Assembly (NCBI GenBank): GCA_903903765.1
Contig: CAIVAH010000262.1
Coordinates: 1-10,267 of the forward strand
Length of the DNA: 10,267 bases
Direction: 5' to 3'
Source: an uncultured Methylococcaceae bacterium
GTDB taxonomy: Bacteria > Pseudomonadota > Gammaproteobacteria > Methylococcales > Methylomonadaceae
Shown here: positions 1 to 7,665 of the stretch, one piece after another
Layout: each line of letters opens with the position of its first letter
Position numbering within the stretch: position 1 is the stretch's first letter
Program-made: the position numbers and the translations under genes
The notes under the pieces: model-generated
What the model saw: only the letters and a program-made list of their open reading frames with translations
What the model was told of the DNA's origin: nothing
Databases searched by the model: none

Positions 1-506
1 ACACAGCTATCAATTTCTGCTAGATAGGGATGGCGTCTTTCTCTAAAACCTACTAATACACGCCCCTTTTTCTCGACATATTTAACGCCCATTCGAGCTT
101 TACGACGATAACCCCAATGCGGGCCGATGAGAGGTTCCCAAAGTTCTGGAATTTCAATTTTACCAATGCGTTTAAATTGCTCGTTTAATAGTTCTTGTTT
201 AATTCTAATTTGAGCCGATGATTCAACATGCTGAAAACTACAGCCACCACATACACCATAATGTGCACACAAGGCATCCACTCTATCTGCGGCACGGGTA
301 ATTAAATTAACTACTTTGCCTTCGGCATAATCTTTACGAATCTCAGTATAGATAAACTCAACTTCTTCACCGGGTAACGCCTCATCAATAAAGATGACCT
401 TACCATCTACATGTGCAACGCCACGACCATCATGAGCGAGAGATTCAATTAATACTTTTACGGGAGTTTCTGGTAATTGTTTTTTACGGGGTCGTCTTTT
501 ACTCAT
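1..506 (-). CDS. rlmD: RlmD (RumA), 23S rRNA m5U1939 methyltransferase, N-terminal part, runs off left edge
   Basis: SAM-dependent enzyme that methylates uridine 1939 of 23S rRNA to 5-methyluridine and carries a [4Fe-4S] cluster. The visible 168 residues start MSKRRPRKKQ, a basic N-terminus followed by a TRAM-like RNA-binding beta-barrel (about residues 12-70; motifs HDGRGVAH, LPGEEVEF). The cluster motif C80-x5-C86-x2-C89 (CAHYGVCGGCSFQH) follows. The fourth expected cysteine is C168, encoded by the last full codon in the window (positions 3-5). E. coli RumA uses C81, C87, C90 and C162, so the spacing fits well. The Rossmann methyltransferase domain lies outside the window. The ATG at 504-506 has no good Shine-Dalgarno sequence. 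It lies 52 bases after cysM on the same strand with no terminator between them, so read-through from cysM is likely. Identification is firm from motif order; the gene is partial only because the window ends. Confidence 0.93.
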   Translation of the reverse strand, partial: MSKRRPRKKQLPETPVKVLIESLAHDGRGVAHVDGKVIFIDEALPGEEVEFIYTEIRKDYAEGKVVNLITRAADRVDALCAHYGVCGGCSFQHVESSAQIRIKQELLNEQFKRIGKIEIPELWEPLIGPHWGYRRKARMGVKYVEKKGRVLVGFRERRHPYLAEIDSC

Positions 507-558
507 GCGTGATAATTAATTTTTTTAGAAGATTGGATTTGAGAAGCTTGTAAGTGAA

Positions 559-1449
559 TTAAGCAGGAAAGATACCTGTAGATAAGTAACGGTCACCTCT
601 GTCACAGATAATAACGACAATGACTGCATTTTCGACCGATTCAGATAGTTTTAGAGCAGCCGCTACAGCTCCACCTGATGAAACACCGGCAAAGATGCCT
701 TCTTGTACAGCTAGGGCACGGGTCGTTCTTTCTGCGGTTTCTTGGTTAATATCGATAATGGTATCAACCCGTTCAGGTTGGTAGATTTTAGGTAGATATT
801 CTTTAGGCCAGCGTCTGATGCCAGGGATTTTTGAATCACCCTCTGGTTGTACGCCGATAATTTGTATATTTGGGTTTTGTTCTTTTAAAAATCTTGAAGT
901 ACCCATAATGGTGCCGGTAGTGCCCATAGAACTTACAAAATGCGTTACTTTGCCCTGGGTATCTTTCCATATTTCTGGCCCCGTACTTTCGTAATGAGCT
1001 AAAGGATTGTCAGGGTTAGCAAACTGATCTAAGATTCGACCTTTACCTTCTACTTCCATAGCCCTAGCTAAATCAATAGCCGCTTCCATACTGCCTGATG
1101 CAGGTGTCAGGATAATATCTGCACCATAAGCTTTCATAGAGGCCTTACGTTCATCACTCATGTTGTCTGGCATAATTAAGGTCATTTTATAACCTTTAAT
1201 CGCCGCTACCATTGCCAAAGCAATGCCGGTATTGCCACTCGTAGCTTCAATAAGCGTGTCACCCGGTTTGATTTCTCCTCGGGCTTCTGCATGTTTAATC
1301 ATACTTAAAGCAGGTAAATCTTTCACAGAACCGGCAGGATTATTACCTTCCATTTTGGCCAAGATAACATTGCTGGTATTACCAGGTAGGCGTTGTAATC
1401 TAACCAAGGGCGCGTCACGAACAAAAGATTCAATAGTTGGAAAAGTCAT
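559..1449 (-). CDS. cysM: Cysteine synthase B (O-acetylserine sulfhydrylase B)
   Basis: PLP enzyme that makes cysteine from O-acetylserine and sulfide (CysM of E. coli also accepts thiosulfate); cytoplasmic, last step of cysteine synthesis. I chose the ATG at 1447-1449, giving 296 residues starting MTFPTIESF. A TTG 18 bases upstream in frame could add six residues but is less likely. Visible motifs: PLP lysine K43 in GNNPAGSVKD, the substrate/phosphate loops EATSGNTG and SSMGTTGTIMG, IPGIRRWPKEYLP (CysM-type rather than CysK-type), SSGGAVAAAL near the PLP pyridine nitrogen, and the C-terminal CDRGDRYLSTGIF. Two usually invariant spots differ: the N-terminal (I/V)GNTPLV is VRDAPLV, and the residue after SVKD, normally Arg, is Leu45. 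All catalytic loops remain, so the gene looks functional. It is first in an apparent cysM-rlmD unit, divergent from hemF. Confidence 0.95.
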   Translation of the reverse strand: MTFPTIESFVRDAPLVRLQRLPGNTSNVILAKMEGNNPAGSVKDLPALSMIKHAEARGEIKPGDTLIEATSGNTGIALAMVAAIKGYKMTLIMPDNMSDERKASMKAYGADIILTPASGSMEAAIDLARAMEVEGKGRILDQFANPDNPLAHYESTGPEIWKDTQGKVTHFVSSMGTTGTIMGTSRFLKEQNPNIQIIGVQPEGDSKIPGIRRWPKEYLPKIYQPERVDTIIDINQETAERTTRALAVQEGIFAGVSSGGAVAAALKLSESVENAVIVVIICDRGDRYLSTGIFPA

Positions 1450-1649
1450 GAGTTTTAATTTAATCAAGCTAAGACGCCTAAATTATCCCATAAAATCAGT
1501 TATACAACACGAGGCAACATCATTAATTAGCATTTATCTAGCATGAATAAAATAATGTCTATAGGGCGGTGGTATTCGATAAATTCAATATGAGTTATTA
1601 TGTAAAAAAATTGTAGTTACATTTGCCTCTAAGATTCACTAAATAGCTC
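1450..1649. other. Divergent spacer between cysM and hemF
   Basis: This 200-base AT-rich gap must hold the promoters of cysM (minus) and hemF (plus). I see no RNA gene, riboswitch or convincing open frame in it. The best promoter-like element faces cysM and is listed separately. For hemF I found only scattered AT-rich hexamers without a matching -35/-10 pair at proper spacing, and no good Shine-Dalgarno sequence before its ATG. Confidence 0.6.
1482..1490 (-). promoter_or_regulatory. Possible extended -10 promoter element for cysM
   Basis: Read on the minus strand the bases are TGGGATAAT: a TGn motif joined to a GATAAT hexamer, which fits an extended -10 box. The hexamer at the expected -35 distance (1505-1510, GTGTTG) is poor. 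The implied leader before the cysM ATG would be roughly 25 bases. This is a pattern match only. Confidence 0.33.
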
Positions 1650-2564
1650 ATGAATACCGAAGATATCTCTAAAGTAAAAAATTACCTGCTTTATTTACAA
1701 AATCATATTTGTTCTGCACTTGAAGTGGAAGAACCAGAAGCGCGATTTATAGAAGATGTTTGGGAAAGACCAGAAGGCGGTGGCGGTAAAAGTCGAATAC
1801 TAGAAAATGGCGCTGTTTTTGAACAAGCAGGTGTCAATTTTTCGCATGTTAGCGGTTTTAATTTGCCTGCTTCTGCCACTGCTAAGCGTCCAGAATTAGC
1901 ACAGAGAAATTTTCAAGCAATGGGTGTGTCATTAGTTATCCATCCCAGAAATCCTTATATTCCAATATCTCATGCTAATGTCCGGTTTTTATTGGCCGAA
2001 AAAGCCGATGAGCCGACTATTTGGTGGTTTGGTGGTGGCTTTGATTTAACACCTTTCTATCCTTTTAAAGAAGATGTGTTGCATTGGCACAATACTGCCC
2101 ATCAAGCCTGTAAGGGGTTTGGTGATAATGTCTATCCGCAATATAAAAAATGGTGTGATGAATACTTTTATTTACCGCATAGAAAAGAAACGCGTGGTGT
2201 CGGTGGTTTGTTTTTTGATGATTTAAATGAATGGGGCTTTGAGCAAAGTTTTGCGTTTATGCAAAGTGTGGGTAATCATTATACTCAAGCTTATTTACCT
2301 ATTGTACAGAACAGAAAAGCCACGCCATATACTGATAGAGAACGTAATTTTCAGTTATATCGCCGCGGCCGATATGTGGAGTTTAATCTAGTTTATGATC
2401 GGGGTACTTTATTTGGCTTGCAGTCAAATGGTAGAACCGAATCTATCTTAATGTCGATGCCACCCTTAGCGCGTTGGCAATATAATTGGGCGCCAGAACC
2501 GGGTACGCCAGAAGCAGACTTGTATGATACTTACTTAAAACCGCAGAATTGGTTAAATCTATAG
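1650..2564 (+). CDS. hemF: Oxygen-dependent coproporphyrinogen III oxidase
   Basis: Catalyses the O2-dependent oxidative decarboxylation of coproporphyrinogen III to protoporphyrinogen IX in haem synthesis; soluble homodimer. At 304 residues it matches the family length (E. coli 299). Family blocks appear in order and nearly unchanged: GGGGKSR (43-49), [11 protein letters not shown] (57-67), [34 protein letters not shown] (91-113), [13 protein letters not shown] (125-137), [14 protein letters not shown] (165-178), GVGGLFFDD (183-191), [18 protein letters not shown] and [12 protein letters not shown]98, H108, H147 and H177 line up, at a constant offset of two, with the metal-ligand histidines described for E. 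coli HemF (96, 106, 145, 175). The ATG at 1650 gives the usual N-terminus, though the ribosome site is weak. It is the upstream partner of the DUF2797 gene, with 11 bases between them. The presence of HemF implies oxygen-using metabolism. Confidence 0.97.
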   Translation: MNTEDISKVKNYLLYLQNHICSALEVEEPEARFIEDVWERPEGGGGKSRILENGAVFEQAGVNFSHVSGFNLPASATAKRPELAQRNFQAMGVSLVIHPRNPYIPISHANVRFLLAEKADEPTIWWFGGGFDLTPFYPFKEDVLHWHNTAHQACKGFGDNVYPQYKKWCDEYFYLPHRKETRGVGGLFFDDLNEWGFEQSFAFMQSVGNHYTQAYLPIVQNRKATPYTDRERNFQLYRRGRYVEFNLVYDRGTLFGLQSNGRTESILMSMPPLARWQYNWAPEPGTPEADLYDTYLKPQNWLNL

Positions 2565-2566
2565 GA
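2563..2566 (+). promoter_or_regulatory. Shine-Dalgarno site overlapping the hemF stop, decides DUF2797 start
   Basis: AGGA overlaps the last two bases of the hemF TAG stop and lies 9 bases before the ATG at 2576. It supports that ATG over a TTG at 2549 inside hemF, and suggests translational coupling of the two genes. Confidence 0.6.
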
Positions 2567-2575
2567 CTTTATAGT

Positions 2576-3394
2576 ATGCAGGGATCTTTAAAGAAAATGC
2601 GCACGCAATTACAAGACGATGCCGTGCGATATCAGTTACCAATTGGTACTGATAATGTTGATTTAAATGACTTGATTGGGCGATCAATACGATTTAAACA
2701 TACTGGTAAAATTAGTTGTGTCGAATGTCAAAAAAACACCAAAAAAAGTTTTAATCAAGGTTTTTGTTACGCATGTTTTATAAAACTTGCGCAATGCGAT
2801 ATGTGTATTATGAAGCCAGAGACCTGTCATTATGCGGCCGGCACTTGTCGAGAACCCAAATGGGGGGAGGAGTTTTGTTTTCAACCACATTATATTTATT
2901 TAGCTAATTCAAGTGGTATAAAGGTTGGCATCACCCGTCATACTCAAGTACCGACCCGTTGGATTGATCAAGGTGCTGTTCAAGCATTGCCAATTTTTAA
3001 AGTTTCTAGTCGAAAATTATCAGGCTTAATTGAAGTGATATTCGCAAAGCATATTAGTGATAAAACGAGTTGGCAGCAAATGCTTAAAGGGCAGGCGGCA
3101 GAAATTGATTTAGTTGCGAAACGTGATGAGTTAGTGCATATCTGTCAGAATAAACTTGATGCGCTGTTAGACATTTATCAGCCTAGTGATATCAATTTAT
3201 TAATCGATGAGACTGTGGTAACGATTAACTATCCGGTCTCTCAATATCCTCTTAAAGTTAAATCATTCAATATGGATAAAGATCCTGAAGTTTCCGGCGT
3301 GTTGCAAGGCATTAAAGGCCAGTACCTGTTGCTGGACACCGGTGTCATTAATATACGCAAATATACGGGTTACGAGATTGAGTTTTATGCTTAA
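2576..3394 (+). CDS. DUF2797 family protein, cysteine-cluster N-terminus with GIY-YIG-like core
   Basis: A 272-residue protein I recognise as DUF2797; no biochemical function is known to me. Residues 48-101 hold ten cysteines: CxxC (48, 51), CxxC (64, 67), CxxC (74, 77), then C84, C91 and C101, plus the motif CHYAAGTC. This pattern suggests one or two zinc sites or a metal cluster. Directly after comes HYIYLANSSGIKVGITR (105-121), then TRWIDQGA (127-134) and GLIEV with E153. That order (YIY, KVGIT, Arg128, Glu) resembles the fold pattern of GIY-YIG nucleases, which use the two motifs, an Arg and a Glu. The homology is my inference, not an established assignment. About 120 C-terminal residues show no motif I know. 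There is no signal peptide or membrane segment, so it should be cytoplasmic. The start is fixed by a Shine-Dalgarno site 11 bases after hemF; co-transcription with hemF is likely, but a haem link is not shown. Confidence 0.82.
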   Translation: MQGSLKKMRTQLQDDAVRYQLPIGTDNVDLNDLIGRSIRFKHTGKISCVECQKNTKKSFNQGFCYACFIKLAQCDMCIMKPETCHYAAGTCREPKWGEEFCFQPHYIYLANSSGIKVGITRHTQVPTRWIDQGAVQALPIFKVSSRKLSGLIEVIFAKHISDKTSWQQMLKGQAAEIDLVAKRDELVHICQNKLDALLDIYQPSDINLLIDETVVTINYPVSQYPLKVKSFNMDKDPEVSGVLQGIKGQYLLLDTGVINIRKYTGYEIEFYA

Positions 3395-3418
3395 TATAAT
3401 TGTAATATTTTGATATAA

Positions 3419-3447
3419 TTGAACAATAGTTAATTGTTACCTATACT
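3419..3447 (+). promoter_or_regulatory. Candidate sigma70-type promoter for the class A PBP gene
   Basis: TTGAAC (3419-3424), a 17-base spacer, then TATACT (3442-3447): four and five matches to the consensus hexamers with ideal spacing. It lies in the 131-base AT-rich gap after the DUF2797 gene and would give a leader of about 70 bases before the ATG at 3526. No operator or terminator is obvious in the gap. Confidence 0.5.
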
Positions 3448-3525
3448 CCTATTAAACTTTCTTTTTGTCTATTTAATTTGTTATAAATTTCCTATTGATG
3501 ATTAACGCATGTATTTTTTTAGAAT

Positions 3526-6500
3526 ATGCTGAATAGGCGCCCCCTTCTAAGAAAAAAGAAGTCTAGCAATAAATTATTGCGTAATCTTACTATTTATAAT
3601 GTAGTGGTTGGCCTCATTGCATGTATTGCATTTGTTAAATTAGTAAAGGATGAAATTAATACTTCTAAGTTACAGGCCAAATATCTTTCTAATATCTCTC
3701 AAAAACTAGGCTTTTCTTTACAAAAAGGGCCTAGTAATTCTATCCGTTATCCTGAATATGGCCCTTATGATCAAAGGTTAGGTTATACCTTATTACCAGA
3801 AGTTATAAAACGCTTAGAAAATAGCGGCTATAGGATAATCTCTCAAGCTACTTTTTCACCCATGATGACTGAGCTTGCAGAATACGGTTTGTTTAATATA
3901 TACCATGAAAAAGCGCAAGCGGGTCTTCGAATCACTGATAAATCAGATCAAGTAATTTTTAATGCTATCTATCCAGCCTATGGTTATCCAGATTTTAAAT
4001 CTGTGCCGCCTATTATTATGGATACACTCATCTACATTGAGAATAGAGAGTTATTAGGTAAAGATAATGTTACTGTAAACCCAGCCATAGAATGGGATAG
4101 ATTGGGTTTTGCGGGTGTGCAATTGATGGCACATAAATTAGGTGCGACTAAGGCAATACCCGGTGGTAGTACGCTAGCCACCCAATTAGAAAAATATAGA
4201 CATTCAAATCATGGTTATACCAATGGTGTTATAGATAAATTTAGGCAGATGGGTACGGCTTCTCTTCGTGCTTATATGATGGGCCCTGATACTCGCGCAA
4301 TGCGACAAGAAATTGCCCTCTCTTATTTAAACTCCATGCCCTTAGCAGCGACAGCTAAACTGGGTGAAATTCATGGTTTGGGTGATGGGTTATCGGCGTG
4401 GTTTGGTGCAGATGTTAATGAGATTAATCGCTTGTTAAGTGCCGATGCCATTAAACCCCCCAAACGTATTACAGATAAACAAGCTGTAGCATACAGACAG
4501 GTCTTAAGTATCTTTCTTTCTCAAAGACGTCCCTCTTATTTATTAGGTAAAGGTTATGATGCCTTACAACGCTTAACAGATAAATATTTAGGGATTATGG
4601 CTAAACAAGGCATTATTTCAGATGCTTTAAGAGACGCAGCCTTAAAAGCATCGAGTGTTAGACCTTCGGTTATCGACTCTTTACCTACACAATTTTATAG
4701 TGAGAAAAAGACTCAAAATGTGCTTAGAGCAAGGTTGGCAAGTACGTTAGGCATTAAGTCAAATTACGATTTAGATCGTTTAGATTTAACGGTTAAAAGT
4801 ACGATAGATTACAGTACACAGCAATCTGTTATGCATGCACTTAAAAAATTAAGTCAAGCAGATGAAGCGCGTGCCGCTGGAATTATGGGTTTTAGAATGT
4901 TAAACGAATCCATAGACCTTAAGCCGATCGTATACAGTTTAATGTTATTCGAAAAAAGTAAGGCGGGTAATCTATTAAGGATACAAACGGATAATTATGA
5001 TCAGCCTTTGGATATAAATGAAGGCATTAGGATAGATTTGGGTTCAACTTCAAAATTTCGGACCATGGTGCACTATTTAGAATTAGTCAATCAAGTGTAT
5101 CAACAACATAAAGGTTTTTCTCCACAAGCTCTAAATCAAATTAAATTGCATCCAAAGGATAATTTGTCCGAGTGGGTGATAGCACAACTGATTAGTTCGC
5201 CAAAAATTGGTTTAGAAGATTTACTTAATAAAGCGCTTGATAAAACATACTCCGCCAACCCTAGTGAGTATTTTTTTACGGGCGGTGGTTTACATCATTT
5301 TAATAATTTTACCCCTGATGAAAACGGTAAAGTTATGTCAATTCGGGATGCTTTAAGAGATTCCGTTAATCTGGTATTTATACGGTTAATGCGTGAAATT
5401 GTTTATCATCATCTATATAAACCAGAAGGCATTGCCAGTTGGTTAGACAGTGATGAAAGTCCAAAAAGACAAGAGTATTTGCAAAAATTTGCGGATAACG
5501 AAGGACAAAAATACCTTAATCGCTTCTATGCTCGTTACGAAGGTAAAACCCCGACTGAAGCATTAGAGATGTTAACTAAACGGGTGTTTCCCAAAGCTTC
5601 ACGCTTTACCATGCTCTATCGTGTTATTAATCCAGATGCTGATGAAATAGCTTTAAAAGCATTTTTGCATAATCATTTAGATAAAACTGAGTTAGAAGGT
5701 GAGGATATTTATGATTTATATGATAAATATTCTGTTGATAAGTTTGATCTTCAAGATCAAGGTTACATTACAAAAATTCATCCCTTAGAGTTATGGTTAG
5801 TTGCTTATTTAACAAAGCACCCTGATGCTACCCGCAAGGAAGTAATTGAAGCCAGCGCAGAGCCTCGTCAACAAGTTTATCGTTGGTTATTTAATAACAA
5901 CCGGCATATTGCTCAGCAACAACGTATTTTGACGCTGTTAGAAGAAGAAGCTTTTGATAAAATTCATGAAGCTTGGCAACGCGTGGGTTATCCATTTGAT
6001 GAATTAACACCTTCTTATGCTACTTCGATAGGTGCTTCGGGAGATCGGCCCGCCGCCTTAGCAGATTTAATGGGAATTATCGTTAATGATGGCGTTAAGT
6101 TGCCAGTAGTGCGCTTCGAGAACTTTCATTATGCGCAGGGTACACCCTATGAAACGATTCTTAAAAAAGATATCGATCAGGGTGAACGCATTTTTGCACC
6201 AGAAATTGCAAGAGCAGCACGTGGGGCTTTAGTGGGTGTCGTTGCCGGAGGGACTGCTGTACGACTCAACGCTATTTATAAAAATGTGAATGGTGCGTCT
6301 TTAATCGTAGGGGGTAAAACAGGTACGGGTGATCATCGTAAGCAAACTATGAATGCAAGGGGTGAGGTGATTGATACGCAATTTATTAGTCGTGCAGCGA
6401 CATTTACCTTTTTTATCGGCGAGCGTTATTTTGGTGTTATTACCGCTTATGTTGAAGGTGAAAATGCTGGAGATTATCACTTTACTAGTTCATTGCCGGT

Positions 6501-6981
6501 ACAAATCGTTAAGTTTTTAAATCCAGTTTTATCACCATTGATTAATAATACTATGCCGGTAAAACTTAACACGCCATTAGATAAAGGTTCGATAGACAAT
6601 TCTGTCGTTATTTCAACACCATTGGCCGTAAAAGAAGAGCCTAAAGTCCCCGCTAAACCCGTTGCGAAACTGGTTAAGCCTGTAGTCACTCCGGTTGTGA
6701 CGCCTATTATCGCACCACCCGCTGTTACACCTGTGACACAGCCTGTAACTGTTAAGCCAGTTCCACCGGTTAATTCAATCACACCCGTTAATCCGGTTGT
6801 GCGTCAGCCTAATAATCCTCAATCTAATAACAATGTTAAACCGATTACGAGTGTTAAACCTAACACTAATGTAAAACCGATCGTTACGCCCCCTGGTACA
6901 GTGACTGCGCCTAAAAAAGATAATTCAAAAGGTTATTATCATTATCCTACTACGCCACCTGCTAATAATGTTCCCCGTTAA
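3526..6981 (+). CDS. Class A (bifunctional) penicillin-binding protein, large divergent form
   Basis: Polymerises and cross-links peptidoglycan at the outer face of the inner membrane. A basic N-terminus and one membrane anchor (about 21-40, YNVVVGLIACIAFVKLV) fit a type II membrane protein. The GT51 transglycosylase follows at about 160-290: catalytic E172 in IENRELL (most members have ED, here EN), GGSTLATQLEK (213-223), and second catalytic E262 in RQEIALSYLN. The transpeptidase has all three motifs: S507-T-S-K510, S613-V-N615 and K931-T-G-T-G935. The 316-residue gap between SxN and KTG is much longer than in ordinary class A PBPs and is helix-like and charged. From about residue 1032 a Pro/Val/Lys-rich tail runs to the end. 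Total length is 1151 residues versus roughly 750-850 for most relatives. The ATG is forced, since an in-frame stop lies at 3520-3522 and the anchor follows directly; its ribosome site is weak. I know of no established name for this form. Both activities are probably intact. Confidence 0.9.
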   Translation: MLNRRPLLRKKKSSNKLLRNLTIYNVVVGLIACIAFVKLVKDEINTSKLQAKYLSNISQKLGFSLQKGPSNSIRYPEYGPYDQRLGYTLLPEVIKRLENSGYRIISQATFSPMMTELAEYGLFNIYHEKAQAGLRITDKSDQVIFNAIYPAYGYPDFKSVPPIIMDTLIYIENRELLGKDNVTVNPAIEWDRLGFAGVQLMAHKLGATKAIPGGSTLATQLEKYRHSNHGYTNGVIDKFRQMGTASLRAYMMGPDTRAMRQEIALSYLNSMPLAATAKLGEIHGLGDGLSAWFGADVNEINRLLSADAIKPPKRITDKQAVAYRQVLSIFLSQRRPSYLLGKGYDALQRLTDKYLGIMAKQGIISDALRDAALKASSVRPSVIDSLPTQFYSEKKTQNVLRARLASTLGIKSNYDLDRLDLTVKSTIDYSTQQSVMHALKKLSQADEARAAGIMGFRMLNESIDLKPIVYSLMLFEKSKAGNLLRIQTDNYDQPLDINEGIRIDLGSTSKFRTMVHYLELVNQVYQQHKGFSPQALNQIKLHPKDNLSEWVIAQLISSPKIGLEDLLNKALDKTYSANPSEYFFTGGGLHHFNNFTPDENGKVMSIRDALRDSVNLVFIRLMREIVYHHLYKPEGIASWLDSDESPKRQEYLQKFADNEGQKYLNRFYARYEGKTPTEALEMLTKRVFPKASRFTMLYRVINPDADEIALKAFLHNHLDKTELEGEDIYDLYDKYSVDKFDLQDQGYITKIHPLELWLVAYLTKHPDATRKEVIEASAEPRQQVYRWLFNNNRHIAQQQRILTLLEEEAFDKIHEAWQRVGYPFDELTPSYATSIGASGDRPAALADLMGIIVNDGVKLPVVRFENFHYAQGTPYETILKKDIDQGERIFAPEIARAARGALVGVVAGGTAVRLNAIYKNVNGASLIVGGKTGTGDHRKQTMNARGEVIDTQFISRAATFTFFIGERYFGVITAYVEGENAGDYHFTSSLPVQIVKFLNPVLSPLINNTMPVKLNTPLDKGSIDNSVVISTPLAVKEEPKVPAKPVAKLVKPVVTPVVTPIIAPPAVTPVTQPVTVKPVPPVNSITPVNPVVRQPNNPQSNNNVKPITSVKPNTNVKPIVTPPGTVTAPKKDNSKGYYHYPTTPPANNVPR
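6619..6978 (+). repeat. Degenerate VTP/VKP-rich repeat coding for the PBP tail
   Basis: Residues about 1032-1151 of the penicillin-binding protein are built from short imperfect units such as PVVTPVVTP, VKPVPPVN, SVKP and NVKP, changing to Asn-rich and then ending YYHYPTTPPANNVPR. Tails of this kind are flexible and may reach through peptidoglycan or bind partners; here that is inference. The units are too irregular for a true tandem DNA repeat. Confidence 0.6.
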
Positions 6982-7570
6982 ATAATAATTCTACTGCGGC
7001 CAAATCTTCATAGGTATTGATATTAGTAAATATTTGTTTGTCATGGCTAAAGTCCATTATTTTCCAATTATGTTGTTTCAGCCAGTTTTCAACCTTACGC
7101 TCACCTTGATTTAAATAAGTGGCTATACTGTCTCTTAATGACGTCTTAAGTGCCAGAAAAACTGGGTGTAATCGCTCGCCATCAAAGGCGACAATAATGT
7201 CACAATTTCCTGATGTGAGCTTATTAAGCATGGCTGTAAAGTGTTCTGCTTTAATTAAGGGACAGTCACAGGGGGCAACAAGTAATACCTCGGCTTGAGT
7301 GTAATACATGGCACTTAAAATACCCGCTAATGGCCCCGAAAAATTTAGAATGGGATCGTTAAGAATCACATAGCCAAAATCTGTATAGTTTACTTCGTTA
7401 CGATTGGCACTGATATAAATCTCATCAAGCACAGTACTTAGGGCGCTCAAAACATAAGAAATTAAAGTTTTGCCGTTTAAAGTGACTAGGCCTTTGTCTG
7501 CATTCTGCATTCGTTTGGCTAGGCCGCCAGCTAAAATAACGCCTGCAACATTAGTAGGTTTACGATTCAT
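6962..7570 (-). CDS. mobA: MobA, molybdenum cofactor guanylyltransferase
   Basis: Transfers GMP from GTP to molybdenum-molybdopterin, making the guanine dinucleotide cofactor of DMSO-reductase-family enzymes; cytoplasmic. The 202-residue protein (E. coli 194) shows the nucleotidyltransferase signature LAGGLAKRM (13-21) with D25-K26, ANR (55-57), the GPLAG loop (79-83), PCDCP (100-104) whose D102 matches the Mg-binding aspartate D101 of E. coli MobA, ERLHPVFLAL, and RKVENWL near the end. Small departures are Q22 where Gly is common after RM, and PCDCP where PCDTP is more usual. The start ATG (7568-7570) has a poor ribosome site but fits the family N-terminus. Its 3' end runs 20 bases into the opposite-strand penicillin-binding protein gene, and no separate terminator is visible there. 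It is divergent from the lipoprotein gene. Its presence implies molybdoenzymes such as nitrate reductase or formate dehydrogenase elsewhere in the genome. Confidence 0.93.
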   Translation of the reverse strand: MNRKPTNVAGVILAGGLAKRMQNADKGLVTLNGKTLISYVLSALSTVLDEIYISANRNEVNYTDFGYVILNDPILNFSGPLAGILSAMYYTQAEVLLVAPCDCPLIKAEHFTAMLNKLTSGNCDIIVAFDGERLHPVFLALKTSLRDSIATYLNQGERKVENWLKQHNWKIMDFSHDKQIFTNINTYEDLAAVELLFNGEHY

Positions 7571-7614
7571 ATATTAATAGAGCAATTAGAAATATTTCAG
7601 TTAAAATGTGGATA

Positions 7615-7629
7615 GTACTATTTTAGTAC
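7615..7629. repeat. Short inverted repeat in the mobA/lipoprotein divergent spacer
   Basis: GTACTA, three bases, TAGTAC: a perfect 6-bp inverted repeat 37 bases before the chosen lipoprotein start and 44 bases before the mobA start. Its place between two divergent genes would suit a regulator site, and TACTAT (7616-7621) inside it resembles a -10 box, but no good -35 partner is visible. It could be chance in AT-rich DNA. Confidence 0.35.
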
Positions 7630-7665
7630 CTTATGTTTCTTTTATTGAAGGATGAAGAGTTATTT

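Noticed and set aside
1223..1546. 107-codon plus-strand open frame over the cysM 5' end
   Set aside because: It lies opposite strongly conserved cysM sequence and its translation resembles no protein; it is an antisense shadow.
2684..2890. 68-codon minus-strand frame inside the DUF2797 gene
   Set aside because: Opposite a well-supported gene, no domain and no ribosome site.
3391..3419. TATAAT at 3414-3419 as the PBP promoter
   Set aside because: The -10 is perfect but the hexamer at proper -35 distance (TTAATA) is weak, and the TTGAAC/TATACT pair just downstream is better balanced.
6477..6782. 101-codon minus-strand frame rich in Gly/Thr/Val
   Set aside because: It is the complement of the repetitive PBP tail; its composition follows from the repeat, not from selection on a protein.
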